Source of the DNA: an uncultured Bacteroidales bacterium
Lineage (GTDB): Bacteria > Bacteroidota > Bacteroidia > Bacteroidales > Lentimicrobiaceae
Direction of reading: 5' to 3'
NCBI GenBank assembly: GCA_937864935.1
Contig: CALMDN010000151.1
Coordinates: 1 to 7,562 of the forward strand
Length of the DNA stretch: 7,562 nucleotides
Of this stretch, positions 1 to 5,412 are shown piece after piece. Both the position numbers and the translations under genes were made by a program. Below the pieces are notes generated by a model. That model searched no databases, was not told the origin of the DNA, and was given only the letters and a program-made list of their open reading frames with translations. Within the stretch, counting starts at the first letter, position 1, and each line of letters begins with the position of its first letter.

Positions 1-275
1 ATGGTAGAAGTCAGAATCTTCTCGACATAATCCATTGGCAACGTTGGGGCATCAATATCGGCCGTGTAATAATCGTCTATGCTTGCAGCTTGTGGAAGAA
101 TCAGAATATTTGCCCCAAGATTATCGAGGTTTTTTGCTACGTTTTGCTCAGAAACAACGGCAACGCTTTGTATGCCCACGATGACCGCAATTCCAAGAGT
201 AATGGCCAGAAGCCCGGTAATCAGCTGAGATTTTCGTTTCCAGAGTTCGATAAAAACCAGTTTAAAAAGTGTCAT
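1..275 (-). CDS. FtsX/MacB-type ABC transporter permease, N-terminal part (runs off the window)
   Basis: An open frame starts with ATG at 275 and stays open to base 1, giving 91 residues with the C-terminus outside the window. It begins MTLFKLVFIELWKRKSQL, then a hydrophobic helix at about residues 19-40 (LITGLLAITLGIAVIVGI), then an extracytoplasmic start containing NLGANILILP. A short positively charged cytoplasmic N-terminus, one helix and then a long periplasmic domain is the layout of MacB/FtsX-type permeases, which work with an ATPase and usually act on periplasmic or envelope substrates rather than pumping across the inner membrane. It lies 11 bases after the stop of the secreted thioredoxin-fold gene, so it is probably cotranscribed. 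The ATPase partner is not visible and the substrate is unknown. The fold assignment rests on the N-terminal third or less of a typical protein. Confidence 0.8.
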   Translation of the reverse strand, partial: MTLFKLVFIELWKRKSQLITGLLAITLGIAVIVGIQSVAVVSEQNVAKNLDNLGANILILPQAASIDDYYTADIDAPTLPMDYVEKILTST

Positions 276-286
276 AATTATAGGGA

Positions 287-1030
287 TTATTTACAAACAC
301 CGTTTTTTGAACCTCCCGGGCAACAGGAGCTTTTAATCAGTTTTTGTGCTGAACCTATCAGGCTGTTCACATTGGTCATGCCATTATATGTATCTGTCAA
401 CTGACCCGAGGAATTCACCACATAGGTGACAGGTTGAGTTGCCGTATTATCGTACTTTAAAGTACGTAACAGTTTGGTTTCCTTCTTGTCATCAGCGTTG
501 ACCTGAATAGTTATACTGGTGTTCTTCATTTTGGTACAGGCCGTGGCACAGTTATTCATGATTTCTTTTTTTGAAGCCATGCTTTCTTTGTAAACCACTA
601 TATATACTGATTTTCCATCTGCCAACCCTTTCAGGAGTTCAGAAGATTTTTGTGAAGGGATCATATCGACCAGTTTCTCTGCAGTGGCCTCTTTTAAGAT
701 GACCCCGCCTGCTGCTGTTCCATTCTTATCCAAAACCAGGATCAAGGGTAAAGGAGCGCCACTTATTCTGAATTTTGTGACAAGATCTTTATTGCCGGCA
801 TCGCTTGCATTCATGGTCACAACGGTTGTCGCGGACGGGGCTTTTTGATTAGCTGATTTTGCAATAGCAACCGCCTTATCAAGTTCAGCACCTTTCGTGG
901 TGTATGCAACCAGGAAAACCGTTTTACCCGACTTTTGGGCTTTTGACAATTCCTGTGATGTCTGTGCTGAGAGGGAAAGTGTACCTGGCAGGAATGACAG
1001 GAACAACAGCAAAACAAAAAATTTCTTCAT
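287..1030 (-). CDS. Secreted protein with two thioredoxin-like folds and a cysteine-rich C-terminus
   Basis: The 247-residue product has a signal peptide (MKKFFVLLLFLSFLPG...LSA, likely cut after A22), so it is periplasmic or surface-exposed. Residues about 26-125 and 128-230 each look like a thioredoxin fold. Each has an early beta strand (TVFLVAY, SVYIVVY) and a late cis-proline-like site followed by a strand (GAPLPLILVLDKNG near P93-P95, TQPVTYVV near P200). The first repeat has no CxxC. The second has only C161-x3-C165 on the following helix. The tail carries C236, C237 and C246 (SSCCPGG...VCK). Classic thioredoxin catalysis is therefore unlikely, and thiol or metal(loid) binding is possible. 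It follows a Bacteroidota-type promoter with two palindromes and precedes the ABC permease by 11 bases. I recognise the fold, not a named family. Confidence 0.8.
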   Translation of the reverse strand: MKKFFVLLLFLSFLPGTLSLSAQTSQELSKAQKSGKTVFLVAYTTKGAELDKAVAIAKSANQKAPSATTVVTMNASDAGNKDLVTKFRISGAPLPLILVLDKNGTAAGGVILKEATAEKLVDMIPSQKSSELLKGLADGKSVYIVVYKESMASKKEIMNNCATACTKMKNTSITIQVNADDKKETKLLRTLKYDNTATQPVTYVVNSSGQLTDTYNGMTNVNSLIGSAQKLIKSSCCPGGSKNGVCK

Positions 1031-1047
1031 GGCTTTTGGATTTAATT

Positions 1048-1065
1048 TGACGCAAATATACGTTA
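1048..1065. promoter_or_regulatory. Promoter-proximal operator-like site, imperfect 18-bp palindrome
   Basis: On the plus strand this reads TGACGCA-AATA-TACGTTA, an imperfect inverted repeat with two mismatches between 7-bp arms. It matches the perfect palindrome at 1076-1093 at 14 of 18 positions (same orientation on the minus strand) and begins 28 bp from it. It contains the -7 box, so a bound protein would block RNA polymerase directly. The regulator is unknown. The arm-to-arm geometry does not match CRP (TGTGA-N6-TCACA) or FNR (TTGAT-N4-ATCAA). Confidence 0.5.
1053..1060 (-). promoter_or_regulatory. Bacteroidota-type -7 promoter element (TATATTTG)
   Basis: On the minus strand TATATTTG matches the Bacteroidota -7 consensus TAnnTTTG exactly. 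It lies 22 bases before the ATG at 1030, leaving a short leader of roughly 15 bases. No clear TTTG-type -33 element sits at the expected distance; that position is occupied by the palindrome at 1076-1093. This fits an activated or repressed promoter rather than a strong constitutive one. It would drive the secreted thioredoxin-fold gene and the ABC permease. Confidence 0.6.
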
Positions 1066-1071
1066 TAATTT

Positions 1072-2061
1072 TTATTGACGTAATAATACGTCATAATTTT
1101 TTGATTTTTGGTATGCTTTCAAAGCAATGAAATCGATCTTTTTTGTCAAACGGGCTGAAAAGGAATACCCGAATGACATCTGGATCCCGTTGTAGTATTT
1201 GTATATGGGGATGTCGGAGTACGCTGAAAGATACCAGTTGTGTTTAAAAGCCCAGGTCAACTGAGGGGTGAAGAAGATCACGTTGTAGCCCGTAGCATCT
1301 ACTATTTCGTTATGTTCACGGGTTGATTTGGCCCTGTATTCATTCCGGAACTGAATATCTGCCCCCAGCCGTTTTCCTGCCTGAAAGTTGAAGTAAACGG
1401 CGCCAATCCATTGATCACCGTACTTATAAAAGAAATTGTCCGACTCAATGAGTTGTGAATATTCATAGGCAAGGAAAGCAGCAACAGCCATTTTTTTGCC
1501 GATGCCTTTTGAAATAAACACATTCCCGGTGTATTTAAAGCTTCCCGATGATGGCTGAACCGTAATGGGTAATTGTACATGATCTGCTTCCTGATCAAAC
1601 ACACCGATGGGGAGTTTCACCCCCAGTGAAGGTGAGATTGAAAATCTTTTTTCAGGATTTGTATAAGCATTGAATTTCAAAGACAGTTCCGCATCACCTA
1701 ATCCAAAACCCTTGTAAGGATCCAGTCCGGCTGTAGTCAGGGTTTTATTGAAAAAGTAACCTACGCCGGCTTGTAAAGTCAACCAGTTGGTGATGCCATA
1801 TCCTATCTGCAAATCCGCGTAATTGCTATAAGAAGTTTCCTTGAACGGGAGATCAGAAAATCGTGAATCCCCGGAAAAGTATTGGGAAGAATGGCTATAA
1901 CGGTACGTCAGAGAAGAGGTCAGCACCTGTGATTGCAGGGCAGGATGCTCTGCATCGCTGATAAACGGATTTCCCGAAGAACAACATTGAGCGGAGGTTT
2001 TATCAGCGATAATAAAAAACAGCAACGATGAGCTGATCAGAAATGCGTTGATTTTCAGCAT
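1072..2061 (-). CDS. Outer-membrane beta-barrel protein with N-terminal Cys-Cys
   Basis: The 329-residue product has a signal peptide cut most likely after A24 (KTSA|QCC), giving a mature N-terminus with C26-C27. The rest alternates polar and aromatic/hydrophobic residues in strand-length blocks (for example LQIGYGITNWLTLQAGVGYFF, FSISPSLGVKLPIG, QMSFGYSFSARL), as in transmembrane beta-barrels, so it should sit in the outer membrane. Size suggests roughly 12 strands. It starts 3 bases after the upstream lipoprotein stop, so the two are surely cotranscribed. The last barrel strand looks complete at KKIDF, a normal aromatic barrel end, but the frame continues for 18 polar residues (IALKAYQ...) to a stop inside the promoter-operator region of the next gene. 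Function is unknown; export of a metalloid or thiol compound would fit the context. Confidence 0.8.
   Translation of the reverse strand: MLKINAFLISSSLLFFIIADKTSAQCCSSGNPFISDAEHPALQSQVLTSSLTYRYSHSSQYFSGDSRFSDLPFKETSYSNYADLQIGYGITNWLTLQAGVGYFFNKTLTTAGLDPYKGFGLGDAELSLKFNAYTNPEKRFSISPSLGVKLPIGVFDQEADHVQLPITVQPSSGSFKYTGNVFISKGIGKKMAVAAFLAYEYSQLIESDNFFYKYGDQWIGAVYFNFQAGKRLGADIQFRNEYRAKSTREHNEIVDATGYNVIFFTPQLTWAFKHNWYLSAYSDIPIYKYYNGIQMSFGYSFSARLTKKIDFIALKAYQKSKNYDVLLRQ
1076..1093. promoter_or_regulatory. Upstream operator-like site, perfect palindrome TGACGTA-ATAA-TACGTCA
   Basis: Two perfect 7-bp arms flank a 4-bp A/T centre. The site covers the expected -33 region of the promoter whose -7 box is at 1053-1060, and it lies within the last codons of the upstream beta-barrel gene. 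Flanking bases also form a direct repeat: ATACGTTATAATTTTT at 1058-1073 and ATACGTCATAATTTTT at 1086-1101 differ at one base. The pairing of two related sites 28 bp apart over one promoter is good evidence for specific regulation. Which protein binds cannot be read from the sequence; the ArsR-family protein at the right edge is one candidate. Confidence 0.6.
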
Positions 2062-2064
2062 GTA

Positions 2065-2424
2065 CTATTTGTTCTTTGGATCAAAATAGGATGTAACACG
2101 GATCATAATGGTATCGGATACTTCGCCCGAGCTATTAGAAACTCTGCAGGTGATCGTGTTGAGACCGACACAACATTCACCTGCGCCATACCTGATTTGT
2201 TTACCGCCTCCCCTGAAATTTCCGTGGTTTGCTTCCCAATTGTATTGGAGGTTGTCGCCGGTAGCTTCTACCGTGATCACCGCCGTATCCCAGGCTTTGA
2301 CGGGATTTTCCGAAGCTGTCAGGCTGATAATTTTTATTTCTTCGGAGGGACGGGTATTATCTTTTTCAGTGCAGGACCAAAGGAGAAATGCGGTAAGGAT
2401 CCAAAGCAGATGGAACTTCTTCAT
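2065..2424 (-). CDS. Small lipoprotein with Ig/PKD-like domain
   Basis: The 119-residue product begins MKKFHLLWILTAFLLWSC, a lipoprotein signal with the lipidated cysteine at C18. The mature part (about 100 residues) is a single beta-sandwich-like domain. IKIISLTASENPVKAWDTAVITVEA, then NLQYNWEANHG, then NTITCRVSNSSGEVSDTIMIRV, follows the strand order and the YxW and C-strand signatures of PKD or Ig-like repeats. A vicinal pair C84-C85 in a loop (GAGECCVG) and C93 are unusual for such domains and could bind a thiol-reactive ligand. It lies 9 bases after the membrane thioredoxin gene and 3 bases before the beta-barrel gene. A partner or loading lipoprotein for the barrel is a plausible role, but this is inferred from position only. 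Confidence 0.75.
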   Translation of the reverse strand: MKKFHLLWILTAFLLWSCTEKDNTRPSEEIKIISLTASENPVKAWDTAVITVEATGDNLQYNWEANHGNFRGGGKQIRYGAGECCVGLNTITCRVSNSSGEVSDTIMIRVTSYFDPKNK

Positions 2425-2433
2425 ACAATTACT

Positions 2434-2928
2434 TTATGGGTTGATTTTTGAAAACTCTTTATCCAGATCTTCTGATGAAAAATAGCCGGTATGCCTGAAA
2501 ACCTCATGACCGGCATCGTTTAAAAGCACCTGTGTCGGGATGGAGGCAATTCCGAAGTATTTCATCAGATCCTGACCGGAAGGCAGCAAAACATTGATAA
2601 AAGTCACCCTGACTTCACCCGGATGATTGTTTTTTACTTTTTCCATCTCCTTTTCCATCATTTTGCAAGCGCTGCAACCTTTAGCGCCAAATTCAAGGAA
2701 TGTTATCCGGAAGTCTTCTCCGTTCTTTCGGTAATTAAACGCCGAATCAACGTACATGGCAACATGGTTTTGAAGGTCTTCACCGGCCTGTGCTTTGATG
2801 GTTTTTGAAACAACGGTATTCAAACTGCCTTTGAAAACGAACAACAAGACCAGGATCACGAGGCCCAGCCCGAGAAAAGCGATGTTAAGGATCGCTGATA
2901 TTGGTTTTCTTTTTTCAGAAGCGTTCAT
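2434..2928 (-). CDS. Membrane-anchored thioredoxin-fold protein (CSAC active site)
   Basis: The 164-residue product has a basic N-terminus, one transmembrane helix at about residues 13-32 (ILNIAFLGLGLVILVLLFVF) with no cleavage site, and a C-terminal thioredoxin domain at about 50-164 on the outer face of the inner membrane. The active site is C85-S-A-C88 in the FLEFGAKGCSACKMMEKEME context, with the cis-proline at P131 (ASIPTQVL). Both redox cysteines and the cis-proline are present, so it should act as a thiol reductase or oxidase. C56 of ordinary partners is absent. It begins the envelope block: 37 bases after the last DGC gene and 9 bases before the lipoprotein. Its natural electron source could be the ArsG-like membrane protein, and its client could be one of the cysteine-rich envelope proteins downstream; both are inferences. 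Confidence 0.85.
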   Translation of the reverse strand: MNASEKRKPISAILNIAFLGLGLVILVLLFVFKGSLNTVVSKTIKAQAGEDLQNHVAMYVDSAFNYRKNGEDFRITFLEFGAKGCSACKMMEKEMEKVKNNHPGEVRVTFINVLLPSGQDLMKYFGIASIPTQVLLNDAGHEVFRHTGYFSSEDLDKEFSKINP

Positions 2929-2965
2929 CGTTTCCCGAAACGTTTTGTTCAGAGGAGACCATTAT

Positions 2966-3418
2966 TCACTCCCCGTTGCAGCCGCATCCGTGGAATGTCT
3001 TCCCGGAATAAGCATCCGGACTGATATTCCCGATCATTTTCACGATCTCACCGGCTACCCGGTCGATCATCCGGGTGTGCTCTGCTGTAAGGTCTTTGTT
3101 CCTGACAGTCTTTCTATCCAAGGCATTTTCTTCCCCGATGATTTCCGAAACGTCAACAGACCCGCTTACCTTTCCGCTGTATTTTTCCGTACTCCTTTTA
3201 GCACAGCATTTATGACAACCATCAACTGTTATCACCGGGTACACCCTGGCAAAGTTCCTTTCTTCCTTGCCACCTGCAAGATACAGCGGCAAGCACAGGG
3301 TGACCGGTTCAACCATTTTCAGCTCGTCCAGCACCTTTCTTGTTGCCAGCCTGGAAATAGTTCCTCCGAGACATTCCTCTCCGCTGCATGAAATAACGCC
3401 TACTTTAAATTCCGCCAT
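2966..3418 (-). CDS. DGC-domain putative zinc-binding protein (second stand-alone copy)
   Basis: From the ATG at 3418 the product has 150 residues. A GTG one codon upstream is possible, but the AAGGAG at 3424-3429 is spaced 5 bases from this ATG. It belongs to the DGC family (putative zinc-binding proteins): an N-terminal KVGVISCSGEEC segment with C11 and C16, a middle C42, and the family signature VDGCHKCCAK with C68, C71 and C72 after the D-G. The tail adds HGCGCNG with C145 and C147, a CxC absent from its sister at 3431. No transmembrane segment or signal is present, so it is cytosolic. Family members are thought to bind zinc through these cysteines, but none is biochemically clear to me. 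The KCC signature makes a vicinal pair at the core site. It is the last gene of the Fe-S/lipoyl block. Confidence 0.8.
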   Translation of the reverse strand: MAEFKVGVISCSGEECLGGTISRLATRKVLDELKMVEPVTLCLPLYLAGGKEERNFARVYPVITVDGCHKCCAKRSTEKYSGKVSGSVDVSEIIGEENALDRKTVRNKDLTAEHTRMIDRVAGEIVKMIGNISPDAYSGKTFHGCGCNGE

Positions 3419-3423
3419 CACTA

Positions 3424-3429
3424 CTCCTT
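3424..3429 (-). promoter_or_regulatory. Shine-Dalgarno sequence AAGGAG before the second DGC gene
   Basis: AAGGAG lies wholly in the short intergenic gap, 5 bases before the ATG at 3418. It favours that ATG over the GTG at 3421. Strong sites like this are absent before the envelope and ars-like genes of the window. Confidence 0.6.
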
Positions 3430-3430
3430 C

Positions 3431-3823
3431 TTACTTTTCTTGATTTATTCTATCAGCGATCTTCGATGCGATTTCGCTGACTACTATTTCCCCGCAACCA
3501 TCAAGTTGCGAAGCTGAACCGAACTTTTCCCCTTTATGTTCTTTAACGGTGTCCAGTACTTTGATCTCTTCCACTACGATGCCTCCCGCATCTGAGACAT
3601 TTTTTGAGGCACACATTTTGGGACAACCATCCACGGTGATACAATCACGGCCTTCGATCTTGTCCTTGACTTCCTGATCACCGGTCACTATCCAGGCGAG
3701 ACAGACCGGTTCTGATTTTTCCGGACATAATTCATGGACGGTTTTCAGCGCAGCTTCCCTGGCCATGAGACCATAAACTTTTCCGATTCCGCTGCAGGGA
3801 ATAACTTTCACTTTGCTATCCAT
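3431..3823 (-). CDS. DGC-domain putative zinc-binding protein (first stand-alone copy)
   Basis: I chose the ATG at 3823 because the protein then begins MDSKVKVIPCSG, the usual distance to the first motif. An ATG at 3832 is also open. The 130-residue cytosolic product is a DGC-family protein with C10 in IPCSG, C33, C41, C61, and the signature VDGCPKMCASK with C67 and C71. A final C110 lies in LDGCGEI. It overlaps the end of the DGC-lipoyl fusion by 8 bases and is followed after 7 coding-free bases plus an SD by the next DGC gene. A pairwise comparison with the N-terminal domain of the fusion shows the same order of motifs (PCxG, then a C near 30, then DGCPxxCASK), so these are paralogues. The likely role is binding a thiophilic metal or metalloid, or scaffolding the Fe-S/lipoyl proteins, in the cytosol. 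Confidence 0.82.
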   Translation of the reverse strand: MDSKVKVIPCSGIGKVYGLMAREAALKTVHELCPEKSEPVCLAWIVTGDQEVKDKIEGRDCITVDGCPKMCASKNVSDAGGIVVEEIKVLDTVKEHKGEKFGSASQLDGCGEIVVSEIASKIADRINQEK

Positions 3824-4673
3824 TGAGATCATTCACCTTTCTTTTCATTATTTCAAAATACTTGTCAAAACCAATCAGCAATTCTTTATCGTTCTCGAAA
3901 GCGGTCAATTCCAGGTCTGCTATCCATCCCAGTTCGTAAGGGTTTTCGTTGATCAGTTCCGGTTTTTGGATCAGGGCTTCGTTGACAGCTATGACTTTCC
4001 CGCTTACCGGAGTGATCAGTTCAAAAACGGATTTTGATGATTCGATTTCGCCGGCTTCTCCGAACTGATCTATTTCCGCACCCATTTCGGGAGGAGTGAA
4101 AAACAGGATATCCGACAGGTTTTGCTGCACAAAATCGGTGACACCGATTCTGGCCCTGTTACCGGAAACGTAGGCCCAACAATCATTTTCATTAAAGAAG
4201 ATTTCCTTGTTCACAGGTACTCTGAAAAGAAATTTCCCTTTTTGAAAAGTCTCGTAATCAAAATGGCATGAAACACCTGTCTCTTCAATCGTCTGAGTGA
4301 CCTTATTCCCGGTATTCATCAGGTCATTCAGGATGATCCCGATCAGGGCTTGTTCCTTTTCCCGGAGCTGCAGCGTATCATTTAATTCAATCCCGGATTT
4401 TTTAGCTTCTTCCGTGACGGTAATCTTGTTGGAAATTTTAAAATTCTTTTCCACCGCAAGCTTGCTGGCGCATCGTGTAGGGCAGCCATCGATGACGAAC
4501 AACGGGTGCTCGCTGATTATTTTCCGATATTTGACTTCCGCGATCCTGGAAAACACCGGACAAATGATCTCATGGCCGGCTTCACCGCATAATCTCAAAG
4601 CGATTTCCCTTGAAATAACCCCTGCGCATTTGTCCAACCCGTTGCAGGGGAGCACCGCATACTTTTCAACCAT
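3816..4673 (-). CDS. DGC domain fused to a GcvH-like lipoyl domain
   Basis: The 285-residue product joins two families. Residues 1-about 120 are a DGC putative zinc-binding domain: VLPCNGLDKCAG (C10, C16), C29, C38, and IDGCPTRCASK (C64, C68). Residues about 135-280 match glycine-cleavage H protein: a strand segment with CWAYVSGNRARIGVTDFVQ, then DILFFTPPEMGAEID, then the lipoylation loop ESSKSVFELITPVSGKV with the candidate lipoyl-lysine K214, then the GcvH-typical NEALIQKPELINENPYELGW and a closing helix. All parts of H protein needed for lipoylation appear present, with an extra C136 and C165. No gcvT, gcvP or lipoate ligase gene is nearby. The gene overlaps the ferredoxin stop by 8 bases. 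A lipoyl arm next to HdrA-like and ferredoxin proteins recalls the lipoate-binding proteins of the sHdr sulfur pathway. I infer a dithiol carrier or a metalloid-binding role; the substrate is unknown. Confidence 0.88.
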   Translation of the reverse strand: MVEKYAVLPCNGLDKCAGVISREIALRLCGEAGHEIICPVFSRIAEVKYRKIISEHPLFVIDGCPTRCASKLAVEKNFKISNKITVTEEAKKSGIELNDTLQLREKEQALIGIILNDLMNTGNKVTQTIEETGVSCHFDYETFQKGKFLFRVPVNKEIFFNENDCWAYVSGNRARIGVTDFVQQNLSDILFFTPPEMGAEIDQFGEAGEIESSKSVFELITPVSGKVIAVNEALIQKPELINENPYELGWIADLELTAFENDKELLIGFDKYFEIMKRKVNDLNG

Positions 4674-4959
4674 TGTTTTCTGCCTCCTTCCTGATTTCTC
4701 TTATCATTTGCGATGTTTCATTTTTATCGGGGAACGACAGGGCGTCGGGTCCGCAGGTTTTTGAACAGGCCCTGCAGAAAACAACGCAGTTAAAAGGGTT
4801 TTTGACAATCAATTTGATCTCTTCGTTTTCCCGGATCTCAAACACCCGGTGGGGACAGAATTTCGCACATTCCATGCAGAAATTGCACTTTGCATAATCG
4901 ATGACCGGTTTCCAGTCGATTTTTTCCCGTTCGACTCCCATGAAAGTTGTTTCGCTCAT
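4666..4959 (-). CDS. Small ferredoxin with two four-cysteine motifs
   Basis: The 97-residue product is a cytosolic 2[4Fe-4S]-type ferredoxin. The first motif is C25-x2-C28-x2-C31-x3-C35-P (CNFCMECAKFCP). The second is C58-x3-C62-x2-C65-x3-C69 (CVVFCRACSKTCG), with three residues instead of two in the first spacing, a departure from the standard pattern that could alter cluster type or potential. An N-terminal segment (DWKPVIDYAKC) and a charged C-terminal helix frame the clusters. It overlaps the HdrA-like gene by 4 bases (ATGA) and the DGC-GcvH gene by 8, so translation is probably coupled. It would carry electrons between an unknown donor, the HdrA-like protein and the lipoyl domain. The partner assignments come from position only. 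Confidence 0.88.
   Translation of the reverse strand: MSETTFMGVEREKIDWKPVIDYAKCNFCMECAKFCPHRVFEIRENEEIKLIVKNPFNCVVFCRACSKTCGPDALSFPDKNETSQMIREIRKEAENNG
4683..4689 (-). promoter_or_regulatory. Shine-Dalgarno-like AAGGAGG before the DGC-GcvH gene
   Basis: AAGGAGG lies 9 bases before the ATG at 4673, inside the last codons (R-K-E-A) of the ferredoxin gene. Because it is coding, part of it may be chance, but the match is to the full anti-SD core. Confidence 0.45.
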
Positions 4960-5330
4960 TTCGCCTCCTCCATTTTTTCAAGGGCGGCATTGACTTTTTC
5001 AACGGCCTGATCGGTTGTCATGTCGCGTACATCAATGGGGACCAGATCCGTTTTTATGTCAAGACCGGCTTCCGCAAAAGCGTCCCTGAACATTTTGTAT
5101 TGCATGTTGGGGGCACAACCTCCGATGATGACTTTCCGGTGCGATTTCAGAAAATCCGCTAAAAACCGGTCTCCGTCTTCTTCACATAGTTGTGGGTGTA
5201 TAAACCCGTATTCCACCGGCAATTCGATTCTTACCCTGTTGATGAAGTCCCAGATATCCATTTTCGAAAACCCGGGACATTTACCGGTGCAAACACACAT
5301 GATAAAACCAGGTTTCATTTTTTCTGACAT
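4956..5330 (-). CDS. Stand-alone HdrA N-terminal-like domain protein
   Basis: The 124-residue product resembles only the N-terminal domain of heterodisulfide reductase subunit A. GFIMCVCTGKCPG gives C12, C14 and C18; IHPQLCEEDG gives C49; and KVIIGGCAPNMQYKMFRDAFAEAGL gives C72, corresponding to the HdrA pattern of an early cysteine cluster, a single middle C, and a C-S/A-P segment followed by a helix. The FAD-binding, thioredoxin-reductase-like and ferredoxin domains of full HdrA (which is several times longer) are absent. A full-length flavoprotein might be encoded elsewhere, or this domain may serve as an Fe-S or persulfide site for the ferredoxin and the lipoyl protein. The next gene (ferredoxin) overlaps its stop by 4 bases. 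An 82-base gap precedes it, so this could be the first gene of a separate transcript. Confidence 0.75.
   Translation of the reverse strand: MSEKMKPGFIMCVCTGKCPGFSKMDIWDFINRVRIELPVEYGFIHPQLCEEDGDRFLADFLKSHRKVIIGGCAPNMQYKMFRDAFAEAGLDIKTDLVPIDVRDMTTDQAVEKVNAALEKMEEAK
4964..4971 (-). promoter_or_regulatory. Shine-Dalgarno-like GGAGGAGG before the ferredoxin gene
   Basis: GGAGGAGG lies 4 bases before the ATG at 4959, inside the last codons (E-E-A) of the HdrA-like gene. It is the strongest SD-like sequence in the window, and it is at an ATGA stop-start junction. Confidence 0.45.
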
Positions 5331-5412
5331 AGATTAAATTTTAAAGACCGTATGGCCCTTCTGTTTTTCCATAATTAGTATTTCGTAGAAATCCGAAGAG
5401 CGAAGTAAAAAA
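5331..5412. other. 82-base intergenic gap, the largest inside the window
   Basis: It separates the rhodanese gene from the HdrA-like gene. On the minus strand it holds TAATTATG (5370-5377), one mismatch from TAnnTTTG, with no clear -33. It also holds a 12-codon open frame (5334-5372, ATG to TAA) in frame with the next gene. The two are alternatives, since that -7 box would start transcription inside the frame. I see no GC-rich hairpin with a T-run, so no convincing terminator. A second promoter here is possible, not shown. Confidence 0.35.

Noticed and set aside
451..466. Perfect 16-bp palindrome CGTACTTTAAAGTACG inside the secreted-protein gene
   Set aside because: It lies in the middle of a coding region (residues about 189-194), has no second copy in the window and no promoter near it; a coding coincidence is the simplest explanation.
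2795..3391. Plus-strand 198-codon open frame
   Set aside because: It is antisense to the third DGC gene and the membrane thioredoxin, whose own products have clear family motifs; the plus-strand product has no recognisable domain.
3816..4673. Ordinary glycine-cleavage H protein
   Set aside because: There is an additional DGC domain at the N-terminus and no gcvT, gcvP or lipoate ligase gene nearby, so a role in glycine cleavage is not supported by context.
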